Shown here one piece after another: positions 21,140 to 32,876 of a DNA stretch of 64,000 nucleotides; positions within the stretch are counted from its first letter, which is position 1, and every line of letters starts with the position of its first letter. The position numbers were made by a program, and so were the translations under genes. The notes under the pieces are model-generated. The model did not search any database. It had not been told where the DNA came from and saw only the letters and a program-made list of their open reading frames with translations. Origin of the DNA: Trichoderma breve. Its lineage: Eukaryota; Ascomycota; Sordariomycetes; Hypocreales; Hypocreaceae. Where the stretch lies: contig NC_079235.1 of NCBI RefSeq assembly GCF_028502605.1, positions 434,001-498,000 of the forward strand, given 5' to 3'.

Positions 21140-22423
21140 CTACAGGAGCTTGGAAGTAAAGAAACTGACAAGTGATAAAGCTTTGCCCTGAAGCTGCTGC
21201 GAGGTAGCTGATTGAAGCGCTGGATCTCCGGCAGCAAGCGCCTTGGTCGGATTAGTTGTCTCTGGAGGGTATATCAAAGTTCCGTTGATGTATGTCTTGA
21301 TCTTCTTGGCTATTGCCCCAGAAAGCACCACCTTGCGCTCCCAGCCTTGCGTGAGAACCGCTCCATACGGGCCGAGATCAAGACATGTGACATATGATGG
21401 CTGGTAGTATGGCGCGGTTGGCAGATTGAGAAGATCTGCTGCAGCATTGTAGCCCGCTGCTCGGCCCATTGGTATGGCGTGTTGACATGACATGAGGGCA
21501 TCGTGGCTCTGGTCACCCGTCGGGGCACAAGCCGAGTCGCCAGCTACGAAGATGTCCTTATTCGACGGTAGGCGAAGATCTTGGTCGACGCGTAGGCGGC
21601 CCAATGCGTCCTTGTCCCCCGGAATCTGCTTTGAGAGCTCTGTGGCTGCTACACCGGCCGTCCAGACGACGGTCATGGCTTCAATACGCTCACCTGCTTG
21701 GGTCGTGATGCCAAGAGCGTCGATGGCGGTGACTGTTGTCCCGAGTTTCGTCTCTACTCCCAACTGACGAAGAGCTCGGGAAATGACGTGGCGGGGTCCC
21801 TGTCCAAGGGTATCGCCAACCTCTCCCCCCCGCGAGACAAGCAAGACTTTGGTATCGGCATCCTTGCCCAAGATGGACCGAAGCCGCCCTGTCATCTCTG
21901 TGGCAAGCTCGATGCCCGTAAAGCCTGCTCCGCATACAATGACGGTGTTTCGAGCCTTGCTCGGAGGTTTTGACTTGAGACTTTGCAGGTGGTTTTCCAA
22001 CTTGACCGCGGAACTCAACGTGTCAACATCAAAGGCATGGTCGTCCAGGCCGGGGATGGGAGCTCGGATCAAGGAGCTCCCAGCCGCGAATATCAAACGA
22101 TCATAGGGCTGTACTGATGTAGAACCAGAGGGGCTGGCAATTAGGACATGTTTTTCCTCGACACGGATAGCCTCGACTGTGCCTTGGATGAAGCGAATCC
22201 CCGTCGCGCTGAAGAGGTCGGTGAGTGGGAAAACGAGGTTTGCCGGGTTTGATTCGTAGAGCCTAGGCCGTAGGACGAGTTGTGGCTCAGGCGCAATGAG
22301 AAGGACTTGTATATCAGCCGCCGCTGGATCTTTGTTGAGGTGCAGGGAGATGAGCCGCCTGGCTGAAAGAGCGCTGAAGACGCCGGCAAACCCAGCGCCA
22401 ACGATGACAATATTGAGTGGCAT
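21140..22423 (-). CDS. FAD/NAD(P)-dependent oxidoreductase, AIF2/AMID or type II NADH dehydrogenase-like
   Basis: Flavoprotein of 427 residues from the pyridine nucleotide-disulfide oxidoreductase superfamily. The start is the ATG giving MPLNIVIVGAGFAG; the open frame extends 32 codons upstream without another ATG. The first Rossmann motif GAGFAG (9-14) binds FAD. A second one, VCGAGFTGIELATEM (163-177), is the NAD(P)H site. The family FAD motif IFVAGDSA lies at 291-298. The sequence lacks the CxxC disulfide of thioredoxin reductases, and ends in a hydrophobic LVSFFTSKLL stretch that might be an amphipathic membrane anchor. Fungal homologues are annotated as AIF-like, AMID-like or NDH-2-like enzymes; which electron acceptor applies cannot be told from sequence. 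It is divergent from the phosphoesterase gene, sharing a ~620-bp promoter region. Confidence 0.88.
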   Translation of the reverse strand: MPLNIVIVGAGFAGVFSALSARRLISLHLNKDPAAADIQVLLIAPEPQLVLRPRLYESNPANLVFPLTDLFSATGIRFIQGTVEAIRVEEKHVLIASPSGSTSVQPYDRLIFAAGSSLIRAPIPGLDDHAFDVDTLSSAVKLENHLQSLKSKPPSKARNTVIVCGAGFTGIELATEMTGRLRSILGKDADTKVLLVSRGGEVGDTLGQGPRHVISRALRQLGVETKLGTTVTAIDALGITTQAGERIEAMTVVWTAGVAATELSKQIPGDKDALGRLRVDQDLRLPSNKDIFVAGDSACAPTGDQSHDALMSCQHAIPMGRAAGYNAAADLLNLPTAPYYQPSYVTCLDLGPYGAVLTQGWERKVVLSGAIAKKIKTYINGTLIYPPETTNPTKALAAGDPALQSATSQQLQGKALSLVSFFTSKLL

Positions 22424-23044
22424 AGCAACAACCTTGGATAGGAAAGGCAAGAAACGCAGGAAAGGCAAATAGTATTGATAAATCGGGCTCAATTGCCAAA
22501 AGACTGCATGTGGTGGCACTCGCGCTCAGGAATGAATGTCTCTGCTGGCTTGTCTTGTCCGCGAGGCTCCCGTCTTTTATACGAAAAGAGATGTCGGACT
22601 TTGCATGTTGGCTGATTCACCCCAACTCTTGCTCTTGCTAGGCCTAGCCGGCGATCCCAGAGCACTATAATTATAATTGTCGGAGAACAGGTACGCAATG
22701 ATTACATGTATTACTACCCAGTTGATATGGATGATGGACGATGGAGATGGATATTCGGGTGATCCATTGGATATTCGGGTAATGGATACCTCCGTGTCCG
22801 AGGAACGCCGTTAGTGGATCACAGTGGCTCAATAGCGGCTAGCCCCCCGCTGATGTCACCTGGGCCACCTTGATGGCCTAAACCAGGCACCTGAGCTCCC
22901 TTGTGACTCCAGCATCTAATCCTCCCATCTTCAATCCTAACCCGCCATCGCCATCGCCATCGCCATCTTCATCACCAAATCGCCATTGCCATCGCCATCA
23001 CTGTCGTTATCCATGGAATCCTAACCTCATCTTTTCCCTGCATC
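22424..23044. other. Divergent promoter region
   Basis: Shared upstream region of the flavoprotein (-) and phosphoesterase (+) genes. It contains an imperfect repeat GATGGATATTCGGGTRAT around 22740-22790 and a CCATCG microsatellite just before the phosphoesterase ATG. Confidence 0.5.
22943..23001 (+). repeat. CGCCAT hexanucleotide microsatellite
   Basis: Four perfect CGCCAT units start at 22943, followed by imperfect copies (CGCCATTGCCATCGCCATCAC) to about 23001. It lies in the probable 5' leader of the phosphoesterase gene. Confidence 0.8.
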
Positions 23045-25035
23045 ATGCTTGAATCTCTCTTTCTCGGCGGGCTCATCGCTGCCGCCGCGGTCGAAGCCGC
23101 GCAGCCCGGCGCTGTCAAGCCGGTGGCGGCACCCATGCGAGACCTGACTTGGGGCCAGCTCAACTTTCTGCACACGACAGACACGCACGCCTGGCTCAGC
23201 GGGCATTTCCTCGAGTAAGTAGCTCAATTCAGCCTTGATCTCTTTGCTCGGATCTCCAAGGATGGAGAGGCTACGGGGAGTTGAAGCAGCAGTCGCAACA
23301 GTCGCAACGCGTGCTCACATCCTTTCTTCCATATAGGCCCTCCTTCTCTGCCGATTGGGGTGACTACATCTCCTTCTCCCAGCATATGCGCAAGCTGGCC
23401 GACGACAAAGGCGCCGATCTCCTCCTCATCGATACCGGCGACCGCATCGAGGGCAGTGGCATCTACGACAGCTCCATCCCAAAAGGTCTGTACCAGTACG
23501 ACATCTACGCTCAGCAGAAGATTGATCTTATCACTACCGGCAACCATGAGCTGTACAAATCCTATTCGATCGACATGGAACACAATACCACCATTCCCAA
23601 CTTCAAGGAGAACTACATCACATCCAACTTGGACTACATTGATCCCAAGACTGGCAAGCGCGTGCCCCAAGCCCAGCGATACCGCAAGTTCAAGACCAAG
23701 AACCTAGGCATTAACATTGTGTCCTTTGGCTTCCTCTTCGACTTTACAGGCAATGCCAACAACAGCATCGTTCAGCCGGTGGCCGATACCGTAAAGGAGG
23801 ATTGGTTCCAAGAGGCCATCAAGGAGAAGCCCGACCTCTTTGTGGTCATTGGCCATGTCGGCGTGCGCATGGAAGAATTCAGAACTGTCTTCAAGGCTAT
23901 TCGCAAGGAGGATTGGGACACGCCCATCGCGTTCTTCGGCGGCCACCTACACATTAGAGACGCCGTGAGCTATGACTCCAAGTCATTAGCCATCGCCTCC
24001 GGTCGATACCTTGAAACCATCGGCTGGATGTCTATCGATGGCATCGTCAAGAAGCAGCCCAAAGACGATGAGAACGAAGAAGTTGAGATTAAAAAGGGTC
24101 CCACATTCACACGCAAGTATATTGACAACAACCTGTACGGAATGTACTATCACACTGGCTTAAACGAGACAACCTTTCCCACCAAAGAGGGCCAAAAAAC
24201 GAGCAAAATGATTGAGAATGCCCGCAAAACTCTCAATCTTGGCCATCGCTACGGCTGTGCACCCCGAGACTTGTGGATGACCAGGGCCCCGTATCCCAGC
24301 AAAGACAGCATCTACACTTGGCTTGAAGAAGAAGTGCTCCCCGACGTGGTTGTCAACAAGGACCGGAAGGACAAGCCTCGACTGGCCATAGCCAACACGG
24401 GTGGCATTCGCTTCGACATTTTCAAGGGTCCTTTTACACGAGACGATACATTTACCGTGAGCCCTTTCACTAGTGGCTTCCGCTATGTGCCCGATGTTCC
24501 GTACGAAATTGCTGCCAAGGTTATCGGGCTTCTCAACAGCCAGTCGAGAATCTTTGTTGCTGGACTTCCAGACACCCGACAGTTGACCATTCCGCAGCTA
24601 ATGTATCCACGCCCGAGATATCTTGATGAGACTGAGGTTGAGACTGAAGTTGAGACTGTTGAACAAGTCGAAGATGAATCAGAGGCTCGCCTCGAGCTGC
24701 GTGGAGTGGATGCCTCGGGGGACAATGATGAAATCTTTGGCGGCTATACGACAAAGGACGACATCAGCAAAGACGGAGATGACACCGTCCACAAGCCCAT
24801 TGATTTTTACGCAGTGCCCAACTGCATCCAGGCCGAGATTGATTTCCCGACCGAAGAAAAGCCCGAGACGGTAGACCTCGTCTTTCTCGACTTCTTACAA
24901 CCATGGATGATACCCGCCCTCAAGTTTAGCGGCGGCGATTACAGTGCCAAAGATATAGAGCCGTATATGGAGGGAACGTTGACGGACAAGTTGGCTAACT
25001 GGATTGGCGACAACTGGAAGGATGAATGCAACTAG
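23045..25035 (+). CDS. Secreted calcineurin-like metallophosphoesterase, 5'-nucleotidase (YHR202W) type
   Basis: Predicted secreted or vacuolar phosphoesterase of 622 residues. Exons 23045-23214 and 23337-25035; the 122-bp intron (GTAAGT...ATATAG) splits the Glu codon of GHFLE/PSFSADWGD. A weak signal peptide covers residues 1-20. The metal-binding motifs are in order: HTTDTHAWL (D46, H48), IDTGDRIEG (D92 in GDR), TTGNHEL (N127, H128, E129), VIGHVG, and GGHLHIRD near residue 255. The second half holds the 5'-nucleotidase C-terminal-like domain (AIANTGGIRFDIFKGPFT, with the downstream DDTFTVSPF). An acidic low-complexity insert, repeated ETEVETEVETVE, lies around 450-465. Fungal relatives include S. 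cerevisiae YHR202W. The nucleotide substrate is an inference from the family. Confidence 0.9.
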
Positions 25036-25437
25036 ATGATTTTTGACCAGTTGTCAAGTTTTGCATAGGCCTGTTTTTGGAAGGAGTTTTGTTTCTCATA
25101 ATTTGGAATGTGATGATGCGATTTAACATGATAGATTGCTATATGAATGATACAACTTTGAATCGTCTACGCGCATTGATGCTACCTTTTCATAAGTGAC
25201 TCCATGGTTTGCCATCTTGTACTCAGAACAACCAAGGCGTTTTATCTACGCCTAATAGTTGGTCAGGCAGAATGAAGCATTTTGCTGTCCAATCAGTTGT
25301 TAGAACATCCATGTATAGGCATGCAACATATGCTGCGGGGTCTGCTGACGGCGGCTCTGTGATTAATCTTCTCTTCCGATGAATTTCTTATCCCGCGCCA
25401 GATTTTATCCATTAATCTTTATGGGATACAGGAAAAC
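25036..25437. other. Intergenic region
   Basis: About 400 bp between two + strand genes; nothing distinctive apart from A+T-rich DNA near the NLR start. Confidence 0.5.
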
Positions 25438-28400
25438 ATGGCAAAGACAAGCGTCAGAAAGAGATTAAAAGAGTGGAAGAATTCCCTCAAGTCTTCTGGG
25501 CGCTCTCCTAACAAAAGCCTTCTGTCAAGTCCAAACCAATCTCACGCATCGTTACAAAGCCGCCTTGACGAGCCAAATCTCCAGCAGCCAAATCTCCAGC
25601 AGCCAAATCTCCAGCAGCCAAATCTCCAGCAGCCAAATTGCCTGCCATCTCCAGCTCAACAACCAGTTGTCTCGGATCTTTGGGACGAGGCATTCCGCAA
25701 AGTCAATGATGAAACACAAAGATGGATTAAAAACCATGGGCTCGATTCATCAGAGCGGGCAAAGTCAGAAGATCTCGTTGAGCTGATTAAGAACAAAAGT
25801 GAATTACTCTCCGAAGAAACAGGTTCACTTTTAAAAATTGAAATTGGGAGTCAAAAGCTGGTATTCCGCGAATATATCTCTGATATTGTCACATTTCTTA
25901 CCACGGTTGGCGACATCGCGATCAATTTCGCACCCCCACAAGCTGGTGTGCCATGGGCCGCGGCAAAGGCACTGCTGAGGGTAAGACGGCCAAATTTCCA
26001 GGAATCTACTACTATTCTAATTTACTGATTGAACTAGATTCCGGTTAAACAAATTGAGCAAATGGCAGCACTTGCTGGAACAGTTCAATTATTTACACGC
26101 ATTGTCCAGAGGGGTCAGGTATACGAGCATTTATACAACGCAACAACGGCAGATGAAGAAGCTGTATCAAATCTACGCGACGCCTTGCGAGATCTATACG
26201 TTACGGCAATAGAGCTACTGGCTCGGACTGATATCTTGATTAAAGGTGGATTGGTCAAACAAACGTTAAACGCCATTCTTCGACCTGAGCAGGCTTCAGA
26301 CCTTGTTTCTGACTTGTTGATGAAAGAGCAAAAGGTTTCACTGGAAGCTCAAGTCTACGAGGCTTCTCGCAGTGCTAAGACTGGTTTAAAAACGGATGAA
26401 AGAATAAAGGCCCTGTTGACGAATCTAGATAAACTGTCGACGCCCATTAGTCGAATTGACAAGGGAGTCGATAATCTTCTAGAGGAGGTTGAAAAGAACC
26501 AATTAGAGGGACTCATGGACTTTATTAGCTCAGAAAAGTTTGGTAAGGGCCACGTTACTATCAAAGAATCGAGGATAGAAGGGACTGGAGACTGGTTGAT
26601 TAACCACGAGGGACTTCGCGATTGGGAAGCGATACCATCCTCTTCAACGCTCTTATGTCTCAAAGGAACTGGTAAGCTCTTCCAGGAATACTTAGTTAGC
26701 TCATGCATTTCTACTTCTAACACACATTAGTCGGTACTGGTAAGACGTATCTTACCTCTCGGGTAATTGATCATGTAAAGCAAACCTTGGAGACATCGCC
26801 TCATGACGAAGGTTTTGCTTTTTTCTATTGCAACCGATCCGGTCCCCTAATGTTGGACCCCCTTGTTGTTCTGAGGAGCTTTGTTCGCCAATTGTCTTAC
26901 AAAGCATACCACTACGACCGCATCCAAACCAGCGTCATCCAGAAATGTGAATTGGCAAAGCGAGAAGGGAGAGATTTGAGCTATGAAGATTGCAAAGAGC
27001 TCATCTTAATCTCTCTAAACCTCTATCCAAAAACCACTTTAATCCTCGACGCCTTGGATGAATCTGATATTTCAACATATAACTTGGCAGAGCTTCTGAT
27101 TGAGCTAATGGAAAAGGCTACAAAACCCGTCAAAATTTTTATTTCGACTCGCCCTGATCGAGAATACCTAAAGGTCCTTGAAGACAAATATATAATTACA
27201 GTTAATAGCGATAATCAGCAAGGCGACATTGAGAAATTTCTTCACGAAACACTATACTCTCAGTTATTTTTCAACAGGCGCCAGGCGGAAATTCAGGAAC
27301 TAATTAAAGAAACTTTTAGATCTCGAAATGGCGGGATGTAAGCTAAACTGCTACCTGTCTACTGTTCTTACACGTCTAATCAGTAAAATCTATTGATTTT
27401 AGGTTTCGATGGGTCTATTTACAAGTCAAAAGTCTGCTGAAATGCATCTCGGATGATGCAGTCAAGACATGGGCCAAAATGGTGCCTCGCGATCTAATGG
27501 CGGCATACGACCAGTTATGGGAGAGTATACAAGAGCAGCATAACGAAGACGACGTGGCATTAGCCGAGCGTGCCATTCAGTGGGTGCTGTGTGCTTTTGA
27601 GCCACCTCAATCCGATATCCTCCTAGAAGCCCTCCAATACTCTTTAGAAAGAGATGGACTGGTACAAAAGGAAAAGCACTCTGAAGAAGAAATTTTGTTA
27701 CTTTGCCAAGATCTTCTGACGATTGATCCAGAGAAACGGATATGGACGCTACCACATGCTTCAGTGGCTGAATATTTCGAGTCTAGAAATATGACTCTAG
27801 AAAAATGCGATGTCTTTGCTTCTCTTACATCGCTCAACTTTATGATGGAATCTAAATCACAAACCTCCCATCTCAAATGGAAAGTTTATGAATTCGACAC
27901 TTTCGAAGAGTATGTTTCATTTACATGGCCAAGGCACGTTCAACGATATGATAAATGGCTGGGATCAATGAAGGGCGCAGATCCGGACCAAACACTCGTT
28001 ACCACGCTTAAGCGCTTTCTCGGCTCTGTAGAAGAGAATGGCGACTACTATCGGAAATGGCTAAACAAAATTGATGGATCATATAAACACTCGGAACTGA
28101 CGCCCGAAAATATGACCTTTCTCGTCATGTGCCGCTATGGGTTTTACTACGTTTTGCGTGACTGGTGGGAAGAGGGTAAAATCACTAAGGAAATGGCGCT
28201 CAAGAAATGCAATATTAGTTTTAAAGATGGCTATAACTCACTTGCACTTGCAGCTGAAGGTGGATGCCTGCCGATTTGCAGATATTTGGTGGAAGTCATT
28301 GGTTTGGACAATCCCCCTACTAAAGGACATTGCTGGGCCATGCAAGAGGCAATAGATGACCAGAACAAGGATATCGTCTCATTGTTGGTGGAGGAAGCAA

Positions 28401-29200
28401 ACGTCGATGTCAACATCTGTTACCTCCGCGAAACAGCTGTGCAATTCGTGGCAGAGTGTCGGAGTAATGATACTGATATGCTGCAGTGGTTTGTAGACCA
28501 AGGCTGGGTCGATGTGAACAGGGAGGGCGGCGAACTATATGGCAATGCCCTCATCGCAGCAGCACTTAGCTCTAAAATCGAATCGGTCGAGATTCTGATC
28601 AAAGCTGGAGCTGAGGTGAATGCCACGGTGGAGCGTGGCCTCTATGGTAGTGCCCTTGTTGCTGCAGCAACAGCATCGAGGCACTATGATTACATTGAAA
28701 AGATCCAGTTGCTTCTCAGCCACGGTGCAGATCCCAACCAGCCCATGAAAGGCGGCAAATATGGCAGCACACTGGAAGCGGTAATTCTCAATGCTTTCTT
28801 TATGGGTGATGATGAATTGGCTGTGAGCAAACAGTCGCTTGAGCTTTTGCTAGAAGCTGGCGCTGATCCCGCAATCATATCTGACCGGGGAGATCATGGA
28901 AGTGCACTCGCCGCCGCCGCATGTTGTGGATATAAAGACTTCCTAATGATGATGATTGATGTTACTGGCAGGGAACAGGCAATTGAATGTCTTGGCCACA
29001 GTAGATGCCCCAGGGTGCAACGATTTAACGGTGAGAAGCATGTTGAGACATGGAAGCAAGGCAGATCAGACATAATCACATATCTCACCAACCAAGTCGC
29101 AGTGGAGCATGAGACTCTTTACAGAATTGGGTTGCGGGATGTCGAGCCCAAGGAAATAATACCCGGCTATAGGAGGTTCTTTATTGTTGAATACGATTAA
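25438..29200 (+). CDS. NLR-type STAND protein: NACHT_N - NACHT - ankyrin repeats
   Basis: Signal-transducing NTPase of the fungal NLR class, often linked to non-self recognition and programmed cell death. Four exons: 25438-25980, 26038-26671, 26731-27337 and 27403-29200, with introns of 57-65 bp, giving 1193 residues. The N-terminal region (about 80-380, starting SDLWDEAFRKV) resembles the NACHT_N domain found before many fungal NACHT modules. The P-loop GTVGTGKT (391-398) is completed only by splicing intron 2, and intron 3 restores GMFRWVYLQVKSL. Walker B is TLILDALDE (about 494-502), followed by FISTRPDRE. About seven ankyrin-like repeats follow (about 865-1120) with the fungal pattern GSALxAAA...LLLxAGADP. 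Near the N-terminus a perfect 15-bp repeat encodes NLQQP four times. The gene appears intact. It lies directly upstream of two decayed genes and the NRPS. Confidence 0.9.
25576..25635 (+). repeat. Coding minisatellite, 4 x 15 bp (NLQQP)
   Basis: Four identical copies of AATCTCCAGCAGCCA inside exon 1 of the NLR gene. The repeat length is a multiple of 3, so copy-number change keeps the frame. Perfect identity suggests recent expansion or homogenisation. Confidence 0.95.
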
Positions 29201-29672
29201 TCTCAGGCCCTTCTACTACTATTTGTCGTATCAAGATTATTGATGCGGATCGATAGTAATGGTGGATTGAGCCTGTACGTTTCCGGCAGTTGTTAGCGAC
29301 GAACATTAAGAAAGAAGAAGTCGACATCTGCCCGTGCTTGCCTCGTTGCTCTTGGTAGATCATTGGCCCAGCACTCATATGAAACATAAACAGTGGAAAC
29401 GAGATCCCGGTAACATGTTGACCATCCCTACTCAGCTTCTTATGTCTTCATTTCAGATATACATATAAAAACATGATCCGCATGCTTTTGCGCTGACATA
29501 CACGAAGGCTTTGAGCTTCTAATAAAATTCATTTACAATAACCAATCGCAAGCAGTTGACAGTTCTCATTTGAAACTTTTCTTGCAGTCATTCATGCAGC
29601 ATTTCCGTTACTTGAATCGTGCCGCAGCTGCCCAGCCATTCCACGACTACCGCAGGCCATCTGAACGACGAG
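29201..29672. other. Intergenic region
   Basis: About 470 bp between the NLR and the amidohydrolase fragment; nothing recognisable. Confidence 0.5.
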
Positions 29673-29870
29673 ATGCCCGTTACAACGCCAGATGCAACTG
29701 TCAGACAAGCAGACCTTTTTATATCAGGTCGCGGTGAGCCTCTCAGGCCAGGCACCGTAGTCATAGCCGAATCCAAGATCAAGTTCGTTGGGGCCGAGAC
29801 AAAGTTCCTGCCGAGTACCGCTCCATCACTCCACTCCATGTTCCCATCCTAATGCCCGATACATTATATA
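29673..29870 (+). pseudogene. N-terminal fragment of an imidazolonepropionase-like amidohydrolase
   Basis: Only the first ~65 codons of a metal-dependent amidohydrolase are present. The fragment starts MPVTTPDATVRQADLFISGR and continues with PGTVVIAESKIKFVG, the small beta-sandwich that precedes the metal-binding barrel in this family. The frame then ends in a stop at 29850-29852. In another frame the next bases read HVPILMPD, which fits the family VPxLMPG-W-D-x-H block, so a frameshift lies at about 29820-29840. The sequence stops matching right there, before the catalytic HxH motif. It is therefore truncated and frameshifted, with no catalytic domain in the window. The family assignment is by pattern recognition and is moderately sure. 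Confidence 0.6.
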
Positions 29871-29902
29871 TATCTTGCTCTCATCTTACATATCAGCTTT
29901 CT

Positions 29903-31645
29903 TCATAGCTCCTCATTCTCAACCACTTCGTACTGATATCCCTCGACTTGATCCTGTGACCTAGGCCAAAATTCGACTACAAACGGCGCGCTGCCCTCTC
30001 GAATGACCTTGAGCTTCAATGTCGCGCTGAATTGCGATCGCACTGTCAAATGCGTTGATCCACACTCCAGCTCAATACGGTCCCAGTCCCGTATCCCGGC
30101 CAGTTGTGCTCGGGAGCCCTGAATCAAGCCCTTCACGATGCGTGGTCCTTGGAGCAATGAGGTCTCATCAAATCCAAGCTCGAATTTTTCCAATTTTCGT
30201 TGAACAAGTCTAACTTGCCAGGGGAGCCGTTCCAGGCCGTGAACCCCCGGAACCAGCAACCCGCCCTCTTTCATCTCCGTCACGAGCGTATCTGCTCTAG
30301 TTTCGTCGCCACCGAGCAACTGTGAGAGACGTTGCAGGTAGTCTTCTACTCCAACACTCTCTCCGCCTTGCAGTCTGTCTGCAAGAGGCCCGACCAGATC
30401 GTCGATGGAATGTCCAGCGGTGCGAAGGAGGTCATTGACCTGGAGCGCAAAAGCGAACCCCCGCATATACGGCATGTGTTGCGCATCCGTCGTGTTCCAG
30501 ATGACCTTCTGGACTCGTTCTAGCGATCAGGTAGCCAAAGGGTTCGTATAATAGGCAACCAGCCTCTCGTTGGGGCGAGCAACACCCAGTTATGGACCAT
30601 CTCATGTGCCAGCACAGCCTCGCGATCCTGCAGGCTCGGATAACAATCTCGCTCCGAGTCGTCGTAACCGTACATGAAGGATCATCGGAGTGCAGTCCCT
30701 GTTAATGAGCCCCGGAATGGGTTGTGCCGCAGGAATATGCGATAGCTGTTCCCTCTGTCTCGGAAGAAAGCAGACATTTCTCGGAACAGTTTCTGAAGGC
30801 GCGTTCCCAGCGGTAAAGGGTCAAATGTCGGAGTGCCAAGCCAGTACATGTTGAAGACATCGGCCTCGTCTATATGCATGTAGTCGTCGGGAGACGTCAT
30901 CCGATGCAAGGGCCCCACGGCAAAGTACGCCTCCTGCACACCAGAAGCAATACCAACAAGGCTCTTGGTCGCTATTTCGAAAGGACCCTCGCCGTCCCCC
31001 ATCGACCATGCGGCCAACGTTCCCTGGGGACTTTTGGACAGATACCAGCGGAGAGTCGTGAGGATTGTCACCTCCGGTTCGTTCGGCGGTGCTCTCAAGA
31101 AGGCCATGCCCGAGCCGATCAGCCCGCCTTGATCAACCCGGAGGTCGAGAGCAGGACCGTTCTTTGTATCTCTCGAGACGCGCCGTGTAAGGGCTGTGTA
31201 GATAACGCTGACATTTCCAACAGTCGGGCGGCCAGTTTTCCAGACTCGGGCCGTGACTGGGCCAGACCTCTTGATACGCTCTGTTACCTGAAGTTCACCC
31301 TCGGCATCAGAAAACAAAACCCCAGCATCTGAGACGTATCCCATGTCAATGCTAGCGGTATTGATAAACAGCTCAAAAATAATCCTGGCCTTGTCGGAAT
31401 GCTCGCCCCCAGATGACCTGATTCACATTGAGGGCTGAAGTGCTGCCCTGAGAGCCAGTGAACAGCGGTGTTAAAGTTACGTCGATGTTGGTGGATGCCA
31501 TTGCTGTCTGTTGGGCCATTACCACGGCCGTCACAGAGAGAATCATAATTCGGCTAAATAAAGCCCTTGAGATGGGCAAGAGAACACCTTGCCGCATCTT
31601 GAATATTGTTGTTGAGTATAGTATACGCAGAGAACCCAAATCCAT
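29903..31645 (-). pseudogene. Decayed M61-type (glycyl aminopeptidase-like) metallopeptidase gene
   Basis: Collinear pieces of one peptidase in decayed frames on the - strand. Piece 1 (31373-31645) has a possible signal peptide and TLTPLFTGSQGSTSALNV. A frameshift at the G run near 31405-31410 leads to GEHSDKARIIFELF in the next frame (30682-31372). An in-frame TGA at 30682-30684 follows GSLTGTALR, where CGA to TGA is the likely change. Beyond it the same frame reads FMYGYDDSERDCYPSLQ and the zinc motif HEMVHNW (30586-30606). Just after HNW the frame shifts, and the segment expected to hold the third zinc ligand is missing, consistent with a deletion of roughly 40 codons. The sequence resumes as NERLVAYYTNPLAT, then another TGA (30527-30529), and ends with the C-terminal PDZ-like region (29903-30475). 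At least two frame breaks and two stops make it a pseudogene. Confidence 0.75.
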
Positions 31646-32790
31646 TCATAAGGAGAACGCTTCAGCAGACGCTTAGGGCATAGATAAACATATTAACCTG
31701 AACTCTATGGCAAGTTTCGTATCGGAGATTCATCAATGCCTTGTAACTCGGCGTTCGCGGCATCTCTAGTGGCCATAGTTAAAGCAGGGCACTTGGCCGT
31801 CGTTCTCAATTACCAGATTAAGGCAGTCCCTGATAGGACCCCTGCTGAAAGTTCAGACCCTTGCTTCTGGAAATAAGCCTCCATGCTTTCAAGTAGTAGT
31901 GGCCCCTCTAAAAACACTATAGGGGCTTTAGGGACAGCCTGAAGGCAAAGACTCTAAGCCGCTGTGGTCACCAGACGTTGAAACAACGGGTACGTGGACT
32001 GAGACAATAGTAATATCCGTTGGTCGATCAATCATGGCATCTTACTACACACGTACGTGCCATTACTCACGGTCATCCGCAGCCTTTCGAATAAGACATT
32101 GGAGGAGCGCAAGAGCGGTGTGGCTACTCGACTGAATTTGTGTAATGTTCCAGTTCTGTTCGGCGTTCAGCTCGTATTCACTGCGCCTACACTATAAGTA
32201 TGCCAGTTGGTCACAATTGGCTATCATAGGTCGGACAACCAGCTCAATTGAGAAGAATTGAGGCTGGTACTCCGTATCACCGCATCTATTGATAGCACTG
32301 CTGGTAATACCTGTACCTATCCTGTTGAATCCTATACTGCTCTTTTAACCCGACGCTGCTCCAAGTCTCCCTTAATCACATGTAGTCAGCCGGATCTGGA
32401 TCATTGTCTCGGATCTATCCCTCAGCCTCAGAATCAGCGGATCCTCTAGGTTATTATTTTGCATAACCCAAAGGGCGTTCAACCAGACCGCTTGTTTGTC
32501 TACTAGGTAGAGGACACTTTGCCCGAACATTGTGCGGAATTGCCTGAATTTCCCGAATTTCACCAGTGTTGAGACTGCGTCTCTCAGAAACAAACAACGC
32601 ATTACTCATCTCAAGAATAGGTCACCTATCTTTACAAACTAGAATATTCATTGCGGGTCAAAAATAATCGTACTGGTTGCTCGCCATCACGATCGATACA
32701 ACGAGTGATCCTCCATCGTTTTTTGAGTGTATACATAACTAATCCGAACCTCACTGATCTTTTTTCCTCTTTTCCTTTTGGAGCGAGCAA

Positions 32791-32876
32791 CTGTTTTACT
32801 GTCTCGGAATTTTAACGCCACAGCTTGTAATGGTTGCTGTTCTACTGTTTCGGAATGCCAACACCAAAACTGCTGG
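32791..32876 (+). promoter_or_regulatory. Tandem repeat pair with CTGTYTCGGAAT core, NRPS upstream region
   Basis: Two imperfect direct repeats, period 46 bp, beginning CTGTTTTACTGTCTCGGAAT (32791) and CTGTTCTACTGTTTCGGAAT (32837). The shared core is at 32799-32810 and 32845-32856. It recurs, slightly changed, about 420 bp nearer the NRPS start. A transcription-factor site is possible, by inference. Confidence 0.5.

Noticed and set aside
22943..23001. CCATCG array considered as CRISPR or regulatory repeat
   Set aside because: Short hexanucleotide microsatellite without spacers, in a eukaryotic 5' leader.
29903..31645. Repeat-induced point mutation as cause of the pseudogene stops
   Set aside because: The two TGA codons fit CGA to TGA, but the region is single copy here and shows no general CpA to TpA bias; the frame breaks are indels.
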